Assembly (NCBI GenBank): GCA_019614645.1
Contig: JABWDB010000006.1
Span: 8,680,001 to 8,744,000, forward strand
Source of the DNA: Stratiolaelaps scimitus
Lineage: Eukaryota > Arthropoda > Arachnida > Mesostigmata > Laelapidae
Direction: 5' to 3'
Length of the DNA stretch: 64,000 nucleotides
Shown in pieces: positions 24,163 through 34,974 of this stretch. Under the pieces are notes generated by a model. That model worked only from the letters and a program-made list of their open reading frames with translations, was not told the DNA's origin and ran no database searches. Numbering within the stretch: the first letter of the stretch is position 1; every line of letters begins with the position of its first letter. A program made the position numbers and the translations under genes.

Positions 24163-24459
24163 CCTCTCAACTCGGTTGAGCGCGGGCGGTGCTTGCCATC
24201 ACCCGCTCGCCAGCGCGATCTTCTTCCGCGGCTGGACCGAGCGCGTCTAAGCCGTTGGGACGGAGTTCGCTTCCTGACGTGTACTACTCACTGAAAGCTG
24301 AGTGAACACTTTTGCTCGGCGTGTGTCCGAGGGTCAAACGCGCGCAAGCAAATGGCAAAGCAGACTCAAGTAAGAAAAAGCATCTCTGCTACGCCATCTC
24401 CGGTGGGTCGCTTCCATCGGAGAGGCCGGCCCGCAGCAACCATCGTACAACTTCTGGTC

Positions 24460-24494
24460 GTGGTGGCGGCGGTGGTGGTGGTGGTTCTGGTGGT
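24460..24494. repeat. GGT/GGC trinucleotide-rich tract
   Basis: Imperfect GGT/GGC units. One plus frame reads poly-Gly, another poly-Val. Confidence 0.8.
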
Positions 24495-27400
24495 GACTGT
24501 TGCTGCTATGATTGGGCCAAACAGTCACAGTGACATCAGGCCCCTACTCAGTCATAAGCGAGGTGAGGGCATCGTTCGTCGGTTAGGTCCACAGCCCACA
24601 ACAACATGACCGTGTGCCAATCTTATAGAGAGGCTTACAGCTTGATAGATCGTTGACTAACGTGCTGCTGTCGGCTCGGGGAGGCCCCTTGTTCGTTGGC
24701 TCGTTCGGTTTGAAACGCGCACGAACGACCGCTGCTTACGATTATACCTCCACTGCAACGGCTGTTGTTGCCGCTAGTGCTGTCACTGATACTGGTTTCC
24801 TTTAGCAAGTGTTTGGAGCGAGTTAGCAGGAGGCAGCAAACTGTTGGACGTATTTGGGCTACGATGACGGCAAACAGCGGCGACCGGAAAGGCGGAAATG
24901 GCCGTGGGAAGCCGGCTGGGAGGCTATTGATCAGCGGTCTGGTCACGGTGCCGATTGGTTGGCCTCTGCTGGCTCCTGTCACTGTGTTCAGGAGGGCAGT
25001 CGTCTGTCGTATCTCTCTTGCGGCATAAAGTAGAGGGTCGAAATGGTGACGATGGTCGGGGAGAGCGGGGATAGTTGGATGGACGAAGGAAGGGGTGAAC
25101 CTCGAAATTGTTTTCATTTCATGCACCGGGGAGCCTCAAGAGTGGCGACAAACCAAATGCCTCAACAGCGGGCGACCCTCCAGCCAGCTTCCTCTTGAGT
25201 ACCCCAAACAGGCTTTCTGTCTGTCGTTCGACCGCGGTCGGACGGTTACTTGGTCTTGGTTGCTTCGTGGCATGCGGCGCGACACCCCTTCGGCTTGGCC
25301 CGCAACGAGCCAAACCCTCCTGGTCCTCTTGGGTGCGACGAAGCTGAAGAGGCCGAAGAGGTCCTAGCAAGACTCGTTCGTCTCTCCTCAGAGAGGAACC
25401 TGCGGGATATAAGACTGAAGAGCAACCTCGCGAAAAGACCGAGACAAGAGAAGAAAAACGATATATAAAAATAATCCTGGAAGATAGAAGAAAGACGAAC
25501 GAAACAAGAGGCCAGCGAAAAGGATACGAGAGCATCCGAAGCCCTTCCACCTTGGATCCGCGAGTTCGTCTCCTCGTCCGGCGAGTCCCCCGCCCTGTAC
25601 AGCGGAGTCCCCCGGTCCCTCTAGGGCTTCTCTTCGAAGCATTGTGTGAGCGAGATCCGCGCGATGGATGGGTAGGTATCCTGACCGACGGGCTAGCGTT
25701 ATCCAGCGGACATCGCTGAAGCCGAAGTAGGACACAAGAAGAGACAAGCTTCGGCAAGCAAAAACGCTTTCGAGAGAAACACCGAGAGAAAGAGATGCCA
25801 CCGAGCGGGGGGGGGGGCAGAGCTCGAAACAATGTCGGTGATATGGCCTGGTACAGCCTACCCATGGTACTGCTGACTCCCCATGCCTATCCTCTAGCGT
25901 CCCCTCCCTCGCCCTTAACCCACCCCCGGTTAAGTTTGCCGAACGGTTAAATTTCCGTTGCCTTCATTGTGCGTCGGCTCTATCCTCTATCGTCTGCTGT
26001 CGTCTGTTTCGTTGCAGCGATGCTGATATCATAATGCTGCAGGCCCCTTCGGTTCATTCCTCCTGGTTCCTACTTTCGGCCTGCGTTCGTTACAGCTGCA
26101 AAAACGTTTCGTCCGTGACCCTGTCTGTATGCCTCTTTTATTAAGCCGTTACCTTTTCCTCATATATCGGCCAGCGTCAGTTTGGGTTCGAGACGGCCGG
26201 TTACAGTGGTCCTGGACACATATGCTGTCCCGGCGATGGGGAACATAAATTACAACCCGGTGACGGTCAGGCGGCTGGTTGAGAGGCCACAATGGATGAG
26301 AGGCCATGGGGAGCTAGGAGAGAGAGAGAGAGGGCCGGATTGTAGCGCGTGGGCGTTAGGCTCTGAGCTCTGCTCTCATGGCCGGGTGGCCCCATCGGCT
26401 CCTCTGGTTTCTCCGGTCGACAGCGTGCAGGTCTGCTGACAGCGGCCACAACTTCGAGACAAAGGGCTCTCGGAGGACAGGGATCCGGCAAAATGCAGAG
26501 CCGGGGATGGGACGATGCTTGGCGCGAACGGACGCCGAGGGGTGTGAATTGGAATAAAAATGCTTTAAAGTGTCTCATATGGCCGGTACGGTCGAACATC
26601 TGACAGCGTTGCCCCGATCGCATCCTGTTCGAGGTCCCTTGGTGGTCGCTCGCGACGAGCCGGTTCGAAGATCTCCCGCCCATACTCTCCGTCCTGCCTC
26701 CTGCATACCATCAGCAGCTGGCAGTGGCCTGTCAATTTGCCAGTAATGCTCCCATGCGCGCAGGGCTTGCTCACCCTACGAGTATCTACCCTATATGTTG
26801 TCAACCTGGTATTTGTCTGCCTCGCATTCGGGTTCAACTTCTGACAATTCCGCCGGGCCAGCGAATGCCTGTGTCATCTTGAAGGACTGGTTAAGAAGCG
26901 GCGCTAAAGCGTGTCTAAAGCGAACATGAACGTTCTACAGAAAGAACCGAGCGGTAGCAAGCATATATTTATAGCATACCGAAACCAAGCCTACAGCAAC
27001 ACTACTAGTATATACACTACTGGACAGAAGGTAGGTGACAGAAATTGTCCTTGTGCTCGTCTACTGTATGTGAAAGTGCTGAGTTTGATGAAGGCCCGCC
27101 CCACGAAGGCCAAAGGGGATAGGCCCTTTGACATGGCTGACTGTTTGGGAAACGCTGGAGCCCGGGGCGGTGGTGAAGGGCTTAGCAGGTGGTATGCCGG
27201 AAGCTGTACGAGTGGTCCGTACAGCGCTGGCCTTCGCTCAGCCTCAACTGACGGCCTTACGTGGCCGGCTCGTGCGCCAGCCGAGTTACTCCAGCTGCAA
27301 GCGGCAGTCCGGTAGTACTAAGCGGCGGCAGGCATCATTAAAGCTCACTTGGCTAGCTCCGGGAGCTCGGAAGCTTCCAGGAAGGCATGCGGCATTCCAG

Positions 27401-28559
27401 ACTCGCCAAGCGAGCAGCGAGCTACAGCGGGCCAGGGAGAACGCTAGAGAGGAGCGAGGAGTCAGGCGGAGTTAGACGAGCGGCGTTCAAAGCTGGACGA
27501 CGAGGCGAGAGCCCTCCTACCCTCCTCGCACAAACGCATCCTGATGTGGGCGCTTTCATGCGCTCCGTGCTCGCGAGTTCCGTCCCTCGTCCGCCCCTAT
27601 CGTCCCCAACGGCTGCATGCCTGGAACAACCACGTTAAATTGGTTGTAACCAATCGAACGAATGCAATGGGAAGGACCGAGACCCGCTCAGGTCGGCCGG
27701 GCCATCGTTGCGCGGCCCGAAAGGCCCGTCCCAGAGCTATATCTATTGTCTAAAAAATGCCTCATTTAATGCAGCTTCGATACAGCTTCTCCAGAGGCTA
27801 CGGCCGACCCTCATTGGGTGGCGTTACAGTCGGAGGGTAGGTCGACCCGCTCGCTCGGAACTGCCTACATGCCTCCTACAGCGGAGCAGCGTTTAATGAT
27901 TTGTAAGCGCGCTCGCGGCTCGAGTTGAAGGGATTCTGGGGTGCCGGCCAGAGACGCTGATGAGTTTGGTACTTCGTACCGCTCTGGGGGGAGGGGTCGC
28001 ATTTGGGCATACGCGATCTCTCTCTCTCTCGCTTGCTCTCCCCTTCACTCTGTCGTATGTGGCGAGATGTGTTCAGTACTGTAAGAGGAAGTCGGACCAC
28101 CACCATGAGAGCGGACGCTGTGGTGCAGTGGACGCTGGTGGTCGCAAGAAGAAGGATTCCGGTATATGGGAAAGAGGATTGGGGCCACTGCGCTGAAATG
28201 GTTGGTCGCGGTGAGGCAAGATCTGAAGACGGCTGAAAATACAGCTGAGTAGAGAGCTGGTACGTTAGGCTTTGTGGGTAGAGCTCGCTGTGTGTCAATT
28301 CGCGACTGCCTCAGTCAGCTCCATTCATGATTCATTTGTGCCGTTTGGATTTGAACGGCAGTGACAACTTACTCTCACTAAATTCTAACGCTGCCCGCAC
28401 GGATTTATTTTTTTTGTTGCTAATTCCAACAATTTGCTGCCGCCTAACTCTATCGTAGGCTAAGTCCTCGAACGGCACAAAAACGACTTGGCTAACTTTC
28501 GATCGCACTTTCGGTATTATTACATCTACTGCAGCTATAATCTCGTCACCAACTTCCTT

Positions 28560-28561
<2 letters not shown>

Positions 28562-28645
<84 letters not shown>
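28562..28645. repeat. Long (TA)n microsatellite, about 42 units
   Basis: Uninterrupted TA dinucleotides over 84 bp, the longest simple repeat in the window. It is self-complementary and likely length-polymorphic. Confidence 0.97.
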
Positions 28646-28649
<4 letters not shown>

Positions 28650-30451
28650 TCTACATATGAATCGACTCTCTCTACAGCTACACTGGCCCCCTCCCCCACC
28701 GCTAGCTCTCTAGACCTACTACGGTCCCGCTAAATTTAATTAAACGACGACTTCGGAATAGACGGATTTTAAATTGAAGCGGTTGTGTTCACGATGTTGC
28801 AGTTAAATGTGCAACACACCCGCCTGAGGCAAACGCCAGTCGAAGCCGACAGTGAACAATAGTCGAGCCGTCGAAGCTGTCTCTCAACCCTTGTCTCGTA
28901 CATTTCCTCACCGCCCACATTACGGGCCTCCCTTCATGGGACCCTCAATACGATGACTGTACCGATACAACGAATGCTGTACGCGGGGTGGAATATTGCC
29001 CGACATATGCCTTTGTTCAACACGAATGTATTCTTGCTCACGAGGTGAATAACACTTCAGCTGCGATGTAGACCTCGGAGGACCTCTCGCCGAAACACAT
29101 GGATAGGAGAAATGAATAGCGGCGACAGCCGGAGGAAGCGGAGAGATGGTGCAATTAAAACAGATTGTCATAGCAGGCCTACTGCCGTACACTGCGCCCT
29201 ACCACGAGCGTTTGTCCACTTGGTGACAGTCTGCACCCCGAAGCAGGGGAGGAAAAAAACGCTCTCGATGGTGCGGTGGTCAAGTTAATCTCGAATTTAT
29301 CCATACGGCGGGCCAGCTACGCTGGCTGAGGCGTATTTCCAGAGTGGCCGCGCACGCTGAGCGACCAGGCCGAGAGGAGAAGAAACGAATAATTGAGTTG
29401 AAGCAGAGTCGCTATCGCGATAGCGGGGCCGGCGGCGGCAACGGAGGCAGCTGCACCTCGCCCAAACTACACCAGTCTGACGTAGTCGATCCAGCCGGAG
29501 CTGGCCGGTAATTAGAAGACGCTCCGGCCTCAGCATTGCGTCCGACCGAGCGTCCGTACACCCGAATGACTACTCCACGATCACCACCTTCGGCCACCAC
29601 CCCCGCATACAAGCTTCTTCTCTTCTTGCGTTTCTTCCTGTCTCTCTCATCTTCGTCCTCTTGCGTCGACTTCGTTCGCACTCACGCCTGTCCGGGAGGT
29701 GCTGGCGTAATGACGAAATTAAAATTAACATAATAAATAGCGTGGGTACCTAAAAATTCGCACAGTCGGACAACGACGACGACGACGAGAGCGAAGGGGT
29801 CGAGTTTCAGCCCAGGCAGCGCACGGTAGCGACGAGTAGCCCGTCTCTGGTATGAGACTACTACCAGTGCTATACAAAGAATCACATACATACGCGTGCC
29901 TTGTAGCGGCAGCCGACTACGCCCATAGCAGTGACGGCTGACAGAGACAAGGATGGCGATAGATGAAAGAGAGATTAAAAGATATCAGTCTGCACTGATC
30001 TCGTCTAGAACTGAACTCGTATGAGCGATCTGAGCGATCTGAGAGCACAAATAACCACCAGGCCAGCCAACAGCTGTGTGGGTTCCGGGGAATTTCGAAA
30101 TTTCTATGAACCGAAATGAGAGCTGTCTGTTGACATGTTGGCCATACATGAATTAGCATTGTGGCCTATGGCTAAGTTATCGAAGATTTGAACACGTGAA
30201 AGTATGTGCTCGCTTCCATAGACGTACATTCATTCAATTTAATTTGTATATATAAATGAAACACAAAAAAAAACAGAGACTAATGAGATAAATGTCGCAA
30301 TACACTGTACACTGGAAATATAAAGTACGTAACGATTAGAGAACACATGAAACTCTTAGAGAAGAGAGAGTATTCAAATTAATGCGGAAGTTTACAACGA
30401 CGGATGGCTCCAGAGAGCCTTAATTCCAGAAATTTTAATATATAAGATATG

Positions 30452-30587
30452 CGCTTATTGGTTTAGTAACGGAAGTGCAATCCTTTTAATGCTCAAATTC
30501 TGTTACATGTCTCCAGGTCGCGGGACTTGAACCAGCGGTCTCCGGCTTGCAGGTTACAGACTTAGCCGCCTAGGCTATCGCGCTGAC
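30452..30587 (-). mobile_element. tRNA-derived SINE, copy 2
   Basis: Minus-strand copy of the SINE at 8.7 kb. A box TAGCCTAGGCGG (30566-30577) and B box GGTTCAAGTCC (30523-30533) are the best matches to the polymerase III consensus among the copies. The body keeps AACAGAATTTGAGCATT and the tail keeps TACTAAACCAATAAG. It sits about 100 bp beyond the end of the LINE coding sequence, in the same orientation. No clear target-site duplication was found. Confidence 0.8.
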
Positions 30588-30688
30588 ATGGCATGTTTGC
30601 ATAACGGAATCGGCTTAGAGTCTACGAAATTATATTGCATATTACGCTGTTCGGTTCAATTGACTTTCGTGAGGTAACATATACAATA

Positions 30689-32560
30689 CTATTGACTCTT
30701 ACCAGATTTCTTTAACGCTTTGACAAAAGTTTTCACTGAGGTAAGTGACCGAATTTCATGCGGAAGCGAAGTTCAGGCGGACGGCCAACGATATGAAAGA
30801 GCATGGCGGCTAGACCCTTTGACAGTAAAAGACAGCTCAAACCTGGTAGCTCGTCTGGTTGTGCGTCCTGCAACGGCAGAAGTCAATGTCCCTAGGAATA
30901 TAGTTTCTCTGAATATCTTGAAAGCAAGAAGCGCAGTGTGCACTGTGTAGACCTTGTCAGGCGGAAGAAGATCGAACTTCTCGAACACATGTGCAACCTC
31001 ATGTGAGCCTCCTCAACGTAGGCCAAAAAGCGGCCCTGAGGGCGTCGTTTTGCACAATTTCCGCTGTCTGCAACGCACGCCCTTATGCCCACCACCCCAG
31101 ATAGAAAAGCCATAACTAAAGGGTGGCGTAAGCGGAGGCAACAGGGGCAGATCCTCTGCAGGTAAACGCAGGCCCCTGAGCCGACGGACTGAGGAGATTA
31201 CTGCGTAGCACTTAGACAGGAGAGCTGCAAGATGATCTCCCCCCAGCTTAGCGTTTTGTGTAAGGTCAGGCTCAGGCATCTGACCGACTGTGATAGTTGT
31301 CGTCTGATACCACAGAGTTGCACGGGGGGCCGAACTCAGCAGGGCTTTGCGGCCAGTGAAACATGATAACAACGGGTTTACTTGCATTGATACACGATTG
31401 AAACTTTTCAAAACGTTTATAATTTTCTCCACTTAGCGAGGGCCGCTTGTGCGTCCCGTTTGGTCCCGTAGGGAATCAGGAAGAGTAAACACATGTTGGC
31501 AGCACATGCAAACGCTTTGTAGACGTTGTCAGAAGTGATCTTTAGTAGAATGATGTATGTAACTATAATAAGCATGACGGGCCCCAGAAAGGATCATTGG
31601 GGTGTGCCCGTGTCCATTTTGCACATAGGTGACTCCAGATACTCGGCGACCTTCACAGCTTGCTTTCTACCAGATAAGTAAGAGTGGAACCGAGAAACGA
31701 CAGCAGGGCTACAGCCTGTATGTTTCACGATCTGCAGGAAGAAGGAGTGCTACAGACAGTTGAAGGCGGCCGAGACATCCAAGAAGAGTCGCAAGGCATA
31801 ACGGCTTTCCTTTCAAGGAGTCGGCAATCTCTTGGCAGAGGTGGCAAGTCAGCGAAACGCGACGTACGAAAACCAAACTGACGCTGGCGAGAAGAAATTT
31901 ATGCAGCCCAGATATACCTTCATTCTGGCCTTCGAATCACTTTCTCGATGGCTTTGGAAAGATAGTCAACTAGGGAGATTGTGTCGATAGTTTCAGGGAT
32001 AGCTTGCGATCACCTCTTTGCTTGAAGAGTGGAATAATCCTCGCCTCCGTAAGTTTGGCTGAGAAGGTTCTAGTTCTTAACGACACGTTTACAATACATG
32101 ACATATGACGGGCGAGCTTAGAAGCCCACAACTCGATACGTTTACGAGGAACCTCCGCTGCTCCCACACTCCAGTTGGCTTTTGTCGTCATCCAGCGCCG
32201 TATGGACCTCTACTAACTCGACCCGGGTGAAGGCGAAACACGAACCCTGAGTGCTCCATAATGATCCGGCCCATGTCTAGATACAGCCGAAGGGAGCTGG
32301 AGGGACGCAGTGGTTCTCAAACCAACTGTCACTAAGAACCAGTTCAATTCATTTATGATCTGTTGCGGGCTATTTAACGTACCTGCCCTCTAAGGGTAGC
32401 CGATAATTCGACCTTATCCTTGCTCCTTCCACAGGAAACGTTAATAAATCCCCACATCTGTCTGGAGTTTCCGCGAAGACGTTGGAAGCTATTGGCATAG
32501 AAGGATGATCTTTCGAGCTTGAGCGCACTCTCAAATATGACAAGAGTCCGCAGGACTACA
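30689..32560 (-). mobile_element. Decayed non-LTR retrotransposon (LINE), reverse transcriptase region to 3' end of the ORF
   Basis: Broken ORF2-like sequence on the minus strand, scattered over frames by stops and frameshifts. In order: a pre-RT segment (SFQRLRGNSRQMWGFIN, about 32470-32510), an RT entry motif (ARIIPLFKQRGDRK, about 32000-32045), LFLDVSAAFN (about 31760-31785), a GPVMLII block (about 31575), YGFSIWGGGHKGVRC (about 31080-31120) and PPDKVYTVHTALLAFKIFRE (about 30905-30965). The C-terminal SLPHEIRSLTSVKTFVKAL ends at a TAG at 30689-30691. These fit the Jockey/CR1 group of LINEs. The Asp-Asp pair expected in the catalytic box is absent (the equivalent stretch reads CLLFLIPYGTK), and a Trp-x-x-Leu-Pro motif near the end is broken by a stop. 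It is inactive, and the 5' end is missing or unrecognised. Confidence 0.85.
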
Positions 32561-32619
32561 GCAGTATACAAAAAATCTAGACTTGGTGCATGACGAACAA
32601 ACAGCGTCCATCAAACAGA

Positions 32620-32771
32620 AATTGCGCCACGCGGCATGGCGGCTAAGCCTCTGACTGTAAAAGCCAGGAGCCGCAAGTTCGAGTCCCGCGACCTGGTGAC
32701 ATCTAAGAGAACTTAAGCATTGCAATACTGTAGTTCCTTTAATAAACCAATAAAACGTTTAACCTTTACGA
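32620..32771 (+). mobile_element. tRNA-derived SINE, copy 3
   Basis: Plus-strand copy of the same family. The head is degraded (A-box position 32631-32642); B box AGTTCGAGTCC is at 32676-32686. The body GCGACCTGGTGACATCTAAG and tail CCTTTAATAAACCAATAAAA closely match copy 1. It abuts the 5' end of the LINE in the opposite orientation, so the LINE lies between two inverted SINE copies. Confidence 0.85.
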
Positions 32772-33982
32772 ACGACCTGTTAATGGGCCAACCAAGGCTG
32801 AAAGAGAGAGTTGGCAACTAAATACAACACAAAAAAACGCTCGTCCAACGATGATTTAAATGCATATAGAATAGACGGTACAGGAAGAAAGTTGAATGAA
32901 ATGTACATGTTCGTACATCCAAGTACAAACTGTGGCCATTGCCACAGCTTCAGTTCGAGAATACCGTGAAAATGCATACCAAGTACGTCCTCCAGCAGAA
33001 ACAACAGCGCCTTCAGTTATATGTGTGGGCCTTCGTAATATGATTTACAAACATCTGCTCGGCCGAGTCGCACCTCACAACTGCATTCCCACCTATGCGA
33101 AAGAGAACTATCATTTGCACCCGGAAAATGATGGATCGTCGCTGAGTAACGTGCAAATAAACAAACGAGGCTATGCGTGAACCATTCTGTGTTCTCGGAC
33201 ACCCGGAAAATTTACTATCAATATATCATTGAAAAACCTTTTCATTGAAATAAGTGAAAGCGATGTGTTTGTCTATGGCTTTTACTATTAACAACGTGAC
33301 AAATAACAATATCAATCTCTAATGGACAAAATGCGCATCGTACGGGCATTACTGAGGTTCCGGTTTCGGATCTTCTAAGGCTTGCTTAGATAAAGGGTTT
33401 TCCTTAAATTGCATGGACAGTGTCACATTACTATCTCAACTACTATGGACTAATCCACCATTTCGTAACAGTGGCTAAGCTGGTGATGGTCACACGGTTA
33501 CAGCAATATCGTAGTAGTATTTATTTTATATACTCCATAGGCTCTGTGACAAAATTGCTGCTTTCAATATTTGCACGGCTAACACAGGATACCCTCCATA
33601 CCTGAAGATATTGTTTATACATCTTATATTGTTTGCTTGAATGTTCTATGGCGTACTTCTGGTTACGGTTGGAATGGATGTCAAACTATAGGTTGACACG
33701 TCGCAAAATTATTGTCAATTTTCAAAACATTTTTTATGGTCACACTCGTCAAGAGTATTTGTAACGATTGCGTACAATAGTTTCGCAGGTAACTCCGCTA
33801 TTATAAAAGCTGTCGGTTTTTTCTTTACCATACATGTATTGGAGACGCGTAGGTTACAATGATTTTAACATAGAAATGAACCCGTTTACATTCACTTTTG
33901 GTTTTGAAACCCAAAAGCTCGCAAAATCCTACTGAAACTTCTAGCTGCGTGTGCTACAACATTCGTTGCATGTTGGTGTGCG
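32772..33982. other. Region without a recognised gene, between transposon fragments
   Basis: A 94-codon plus-strand open frame (32896-33180) has no recognised relatives and may be a remnant of another element or chance. The rest is AT-rich. No coding sequence could be supported. Confidence 0.4.
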
Positions 33983-34136
33983 TTAGATTATTCGTCTTAC
34001 GAAGTGAGTGATTCTGCCACACCAACGGCGCGACAGGTCGTCATAGTAATACCTAATGGTTAAGAGCTGAAGCTTGTCAGATGGGGGAACAGCTGAGGGT
34101 CTGCTCGACAAACAATTGTTTTAGATTATTCGTCTT
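33983..34136. mobile_element. 121-bp segment bounded by 16-bp direct repeats, possible short retroelement insertion
   Basis: TTAGATTATTCGTCTT occurs exactly at 33983-33998 and 34121-34136. The intervening 122 bases contain CTAATGGTTAAGAGC, which resembles a polymerase III A box, but no convincing B box. Direct repeats of this length fit a target-site duplication from LINE-driven insertion. A short tandem duplication of host sequence is the alternative. Confidence 0.45.
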
Positions 34137-34352
34137 GCAGGGGGGGGGATTGAAAAACCCACACTATCGCTGTTTATAAATGATCAGACTGATCACCGCG
34201 CATGTGTATCAGGCATATCCCATAATCTCAAAGAAAAAAGATTATTAGTTGTGAGGACCCTTAAATCACGAACCGCGTTCGCGATGTTTGTTTATGATCA
34301 ATACAATAATCCTTTTTGGGATTATTGTGTTGTCCAAAATGAAGTGTCTCGA

Positions 34353-34974
34353 TCAAAACATTTTTTTCCATTCGTAGATTGTCTCTAAAACACGCTGCAG
34401 TCCTTGATGAGATTTCTCTGACGATCGACAGTGGTGCATTTTACCATCTTCGGCATAGACCATTGTGTCGATGCGCTGAGTATTTATAATAGCTCTTGAA
34501 CCAACTTTGCATATAGTATATAAGTAGATTACTGGACGGAGGATTGTTCCAAGTGGAAATTTGTTGGTTGCCACCATTACACTGAGTGACAAACTGGCTT
34601 TCATCCCAACGCGAAATGTGTGATCTTCAAGAGGCCGAGAGGTCCACTACACAATGAGAGACCCTGAGTTGTTTCTTGGAAGTACATTGCTCTCGTAGAT
34701 GGTGGTATATCACAGTTTCAAACGCCGATTTGAAATTGAAATATATTACAACCCGTCAAAGTGATCGATTTTTAACCAAGGCGAGGTCCAATCGTTTTTC
34801 TGTCACTCTAGTAGTTGCCGGTAGATAATCCAGGATGGCAGAGAACTTGTTTGGCAAAAAGAGATGATTTGGATTGCCGTCGTTGCTGTGCTTGTATGAC
34901 CGGCTTTGCCTGAGTTCCCAGGCAACAGACATGTTCAAGACCAGACGCGCATTTCTTGCCTCGAACCGAGACAA
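34353..34974 (-). mobile_element. Second decayed LINE fragment, reverse transcriptase palm region
   Basis: Minus-strand fragment. Reading 34604 to 34353, KFPLGTILRPVIYLYTIC matches the RT block usually read as VPQGSILGPxLFxIYxxD. It is followed by MVYAEDGKMHH, the position of the catalytic F/YADD box, here with Glu for the first Asp. GLQRVLETIYEWKKMF fits the segment that follows. Upstream (34756-34974), a frame containing SAILDYLPATTRVTEKRLDLALVK may be the preceding part of RT, after stops. It differs from the 30.7-32.6 kb LINE, so it is probably a different family. Non-functional. Confidence 0.6.

Larger units (their letters stand above)
18490..30451. other. Region without a recognised gene, rich in simple repeats
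   Basis: No coding sequence could be supported. It alternates AT-rich stretches (18.8-19.2, 21.4-22.5, 28.4-28.8 kb) with GC-rich, triplet-rich ones (20.0-21.0, 24.0-25.9, 27.1-28.0, 29.3-29.7 kb). The longest open frame (25119-25865, minus) resembles no known family and overlaps open frames on the other strand. A GT/TTG-rich block lies at 23.2-23.4 kb. Function unknown; part may be intron. Confidence 0.45.

Noticed and set aside
25119..25865. 248-codon minus-strand open frame, the longest in the window
   Set aside because: Ser/Arg/Leu-rich composition typical of GC-rich noncoding DNA, overlapping open frames on other strands, and no recognisable domain.
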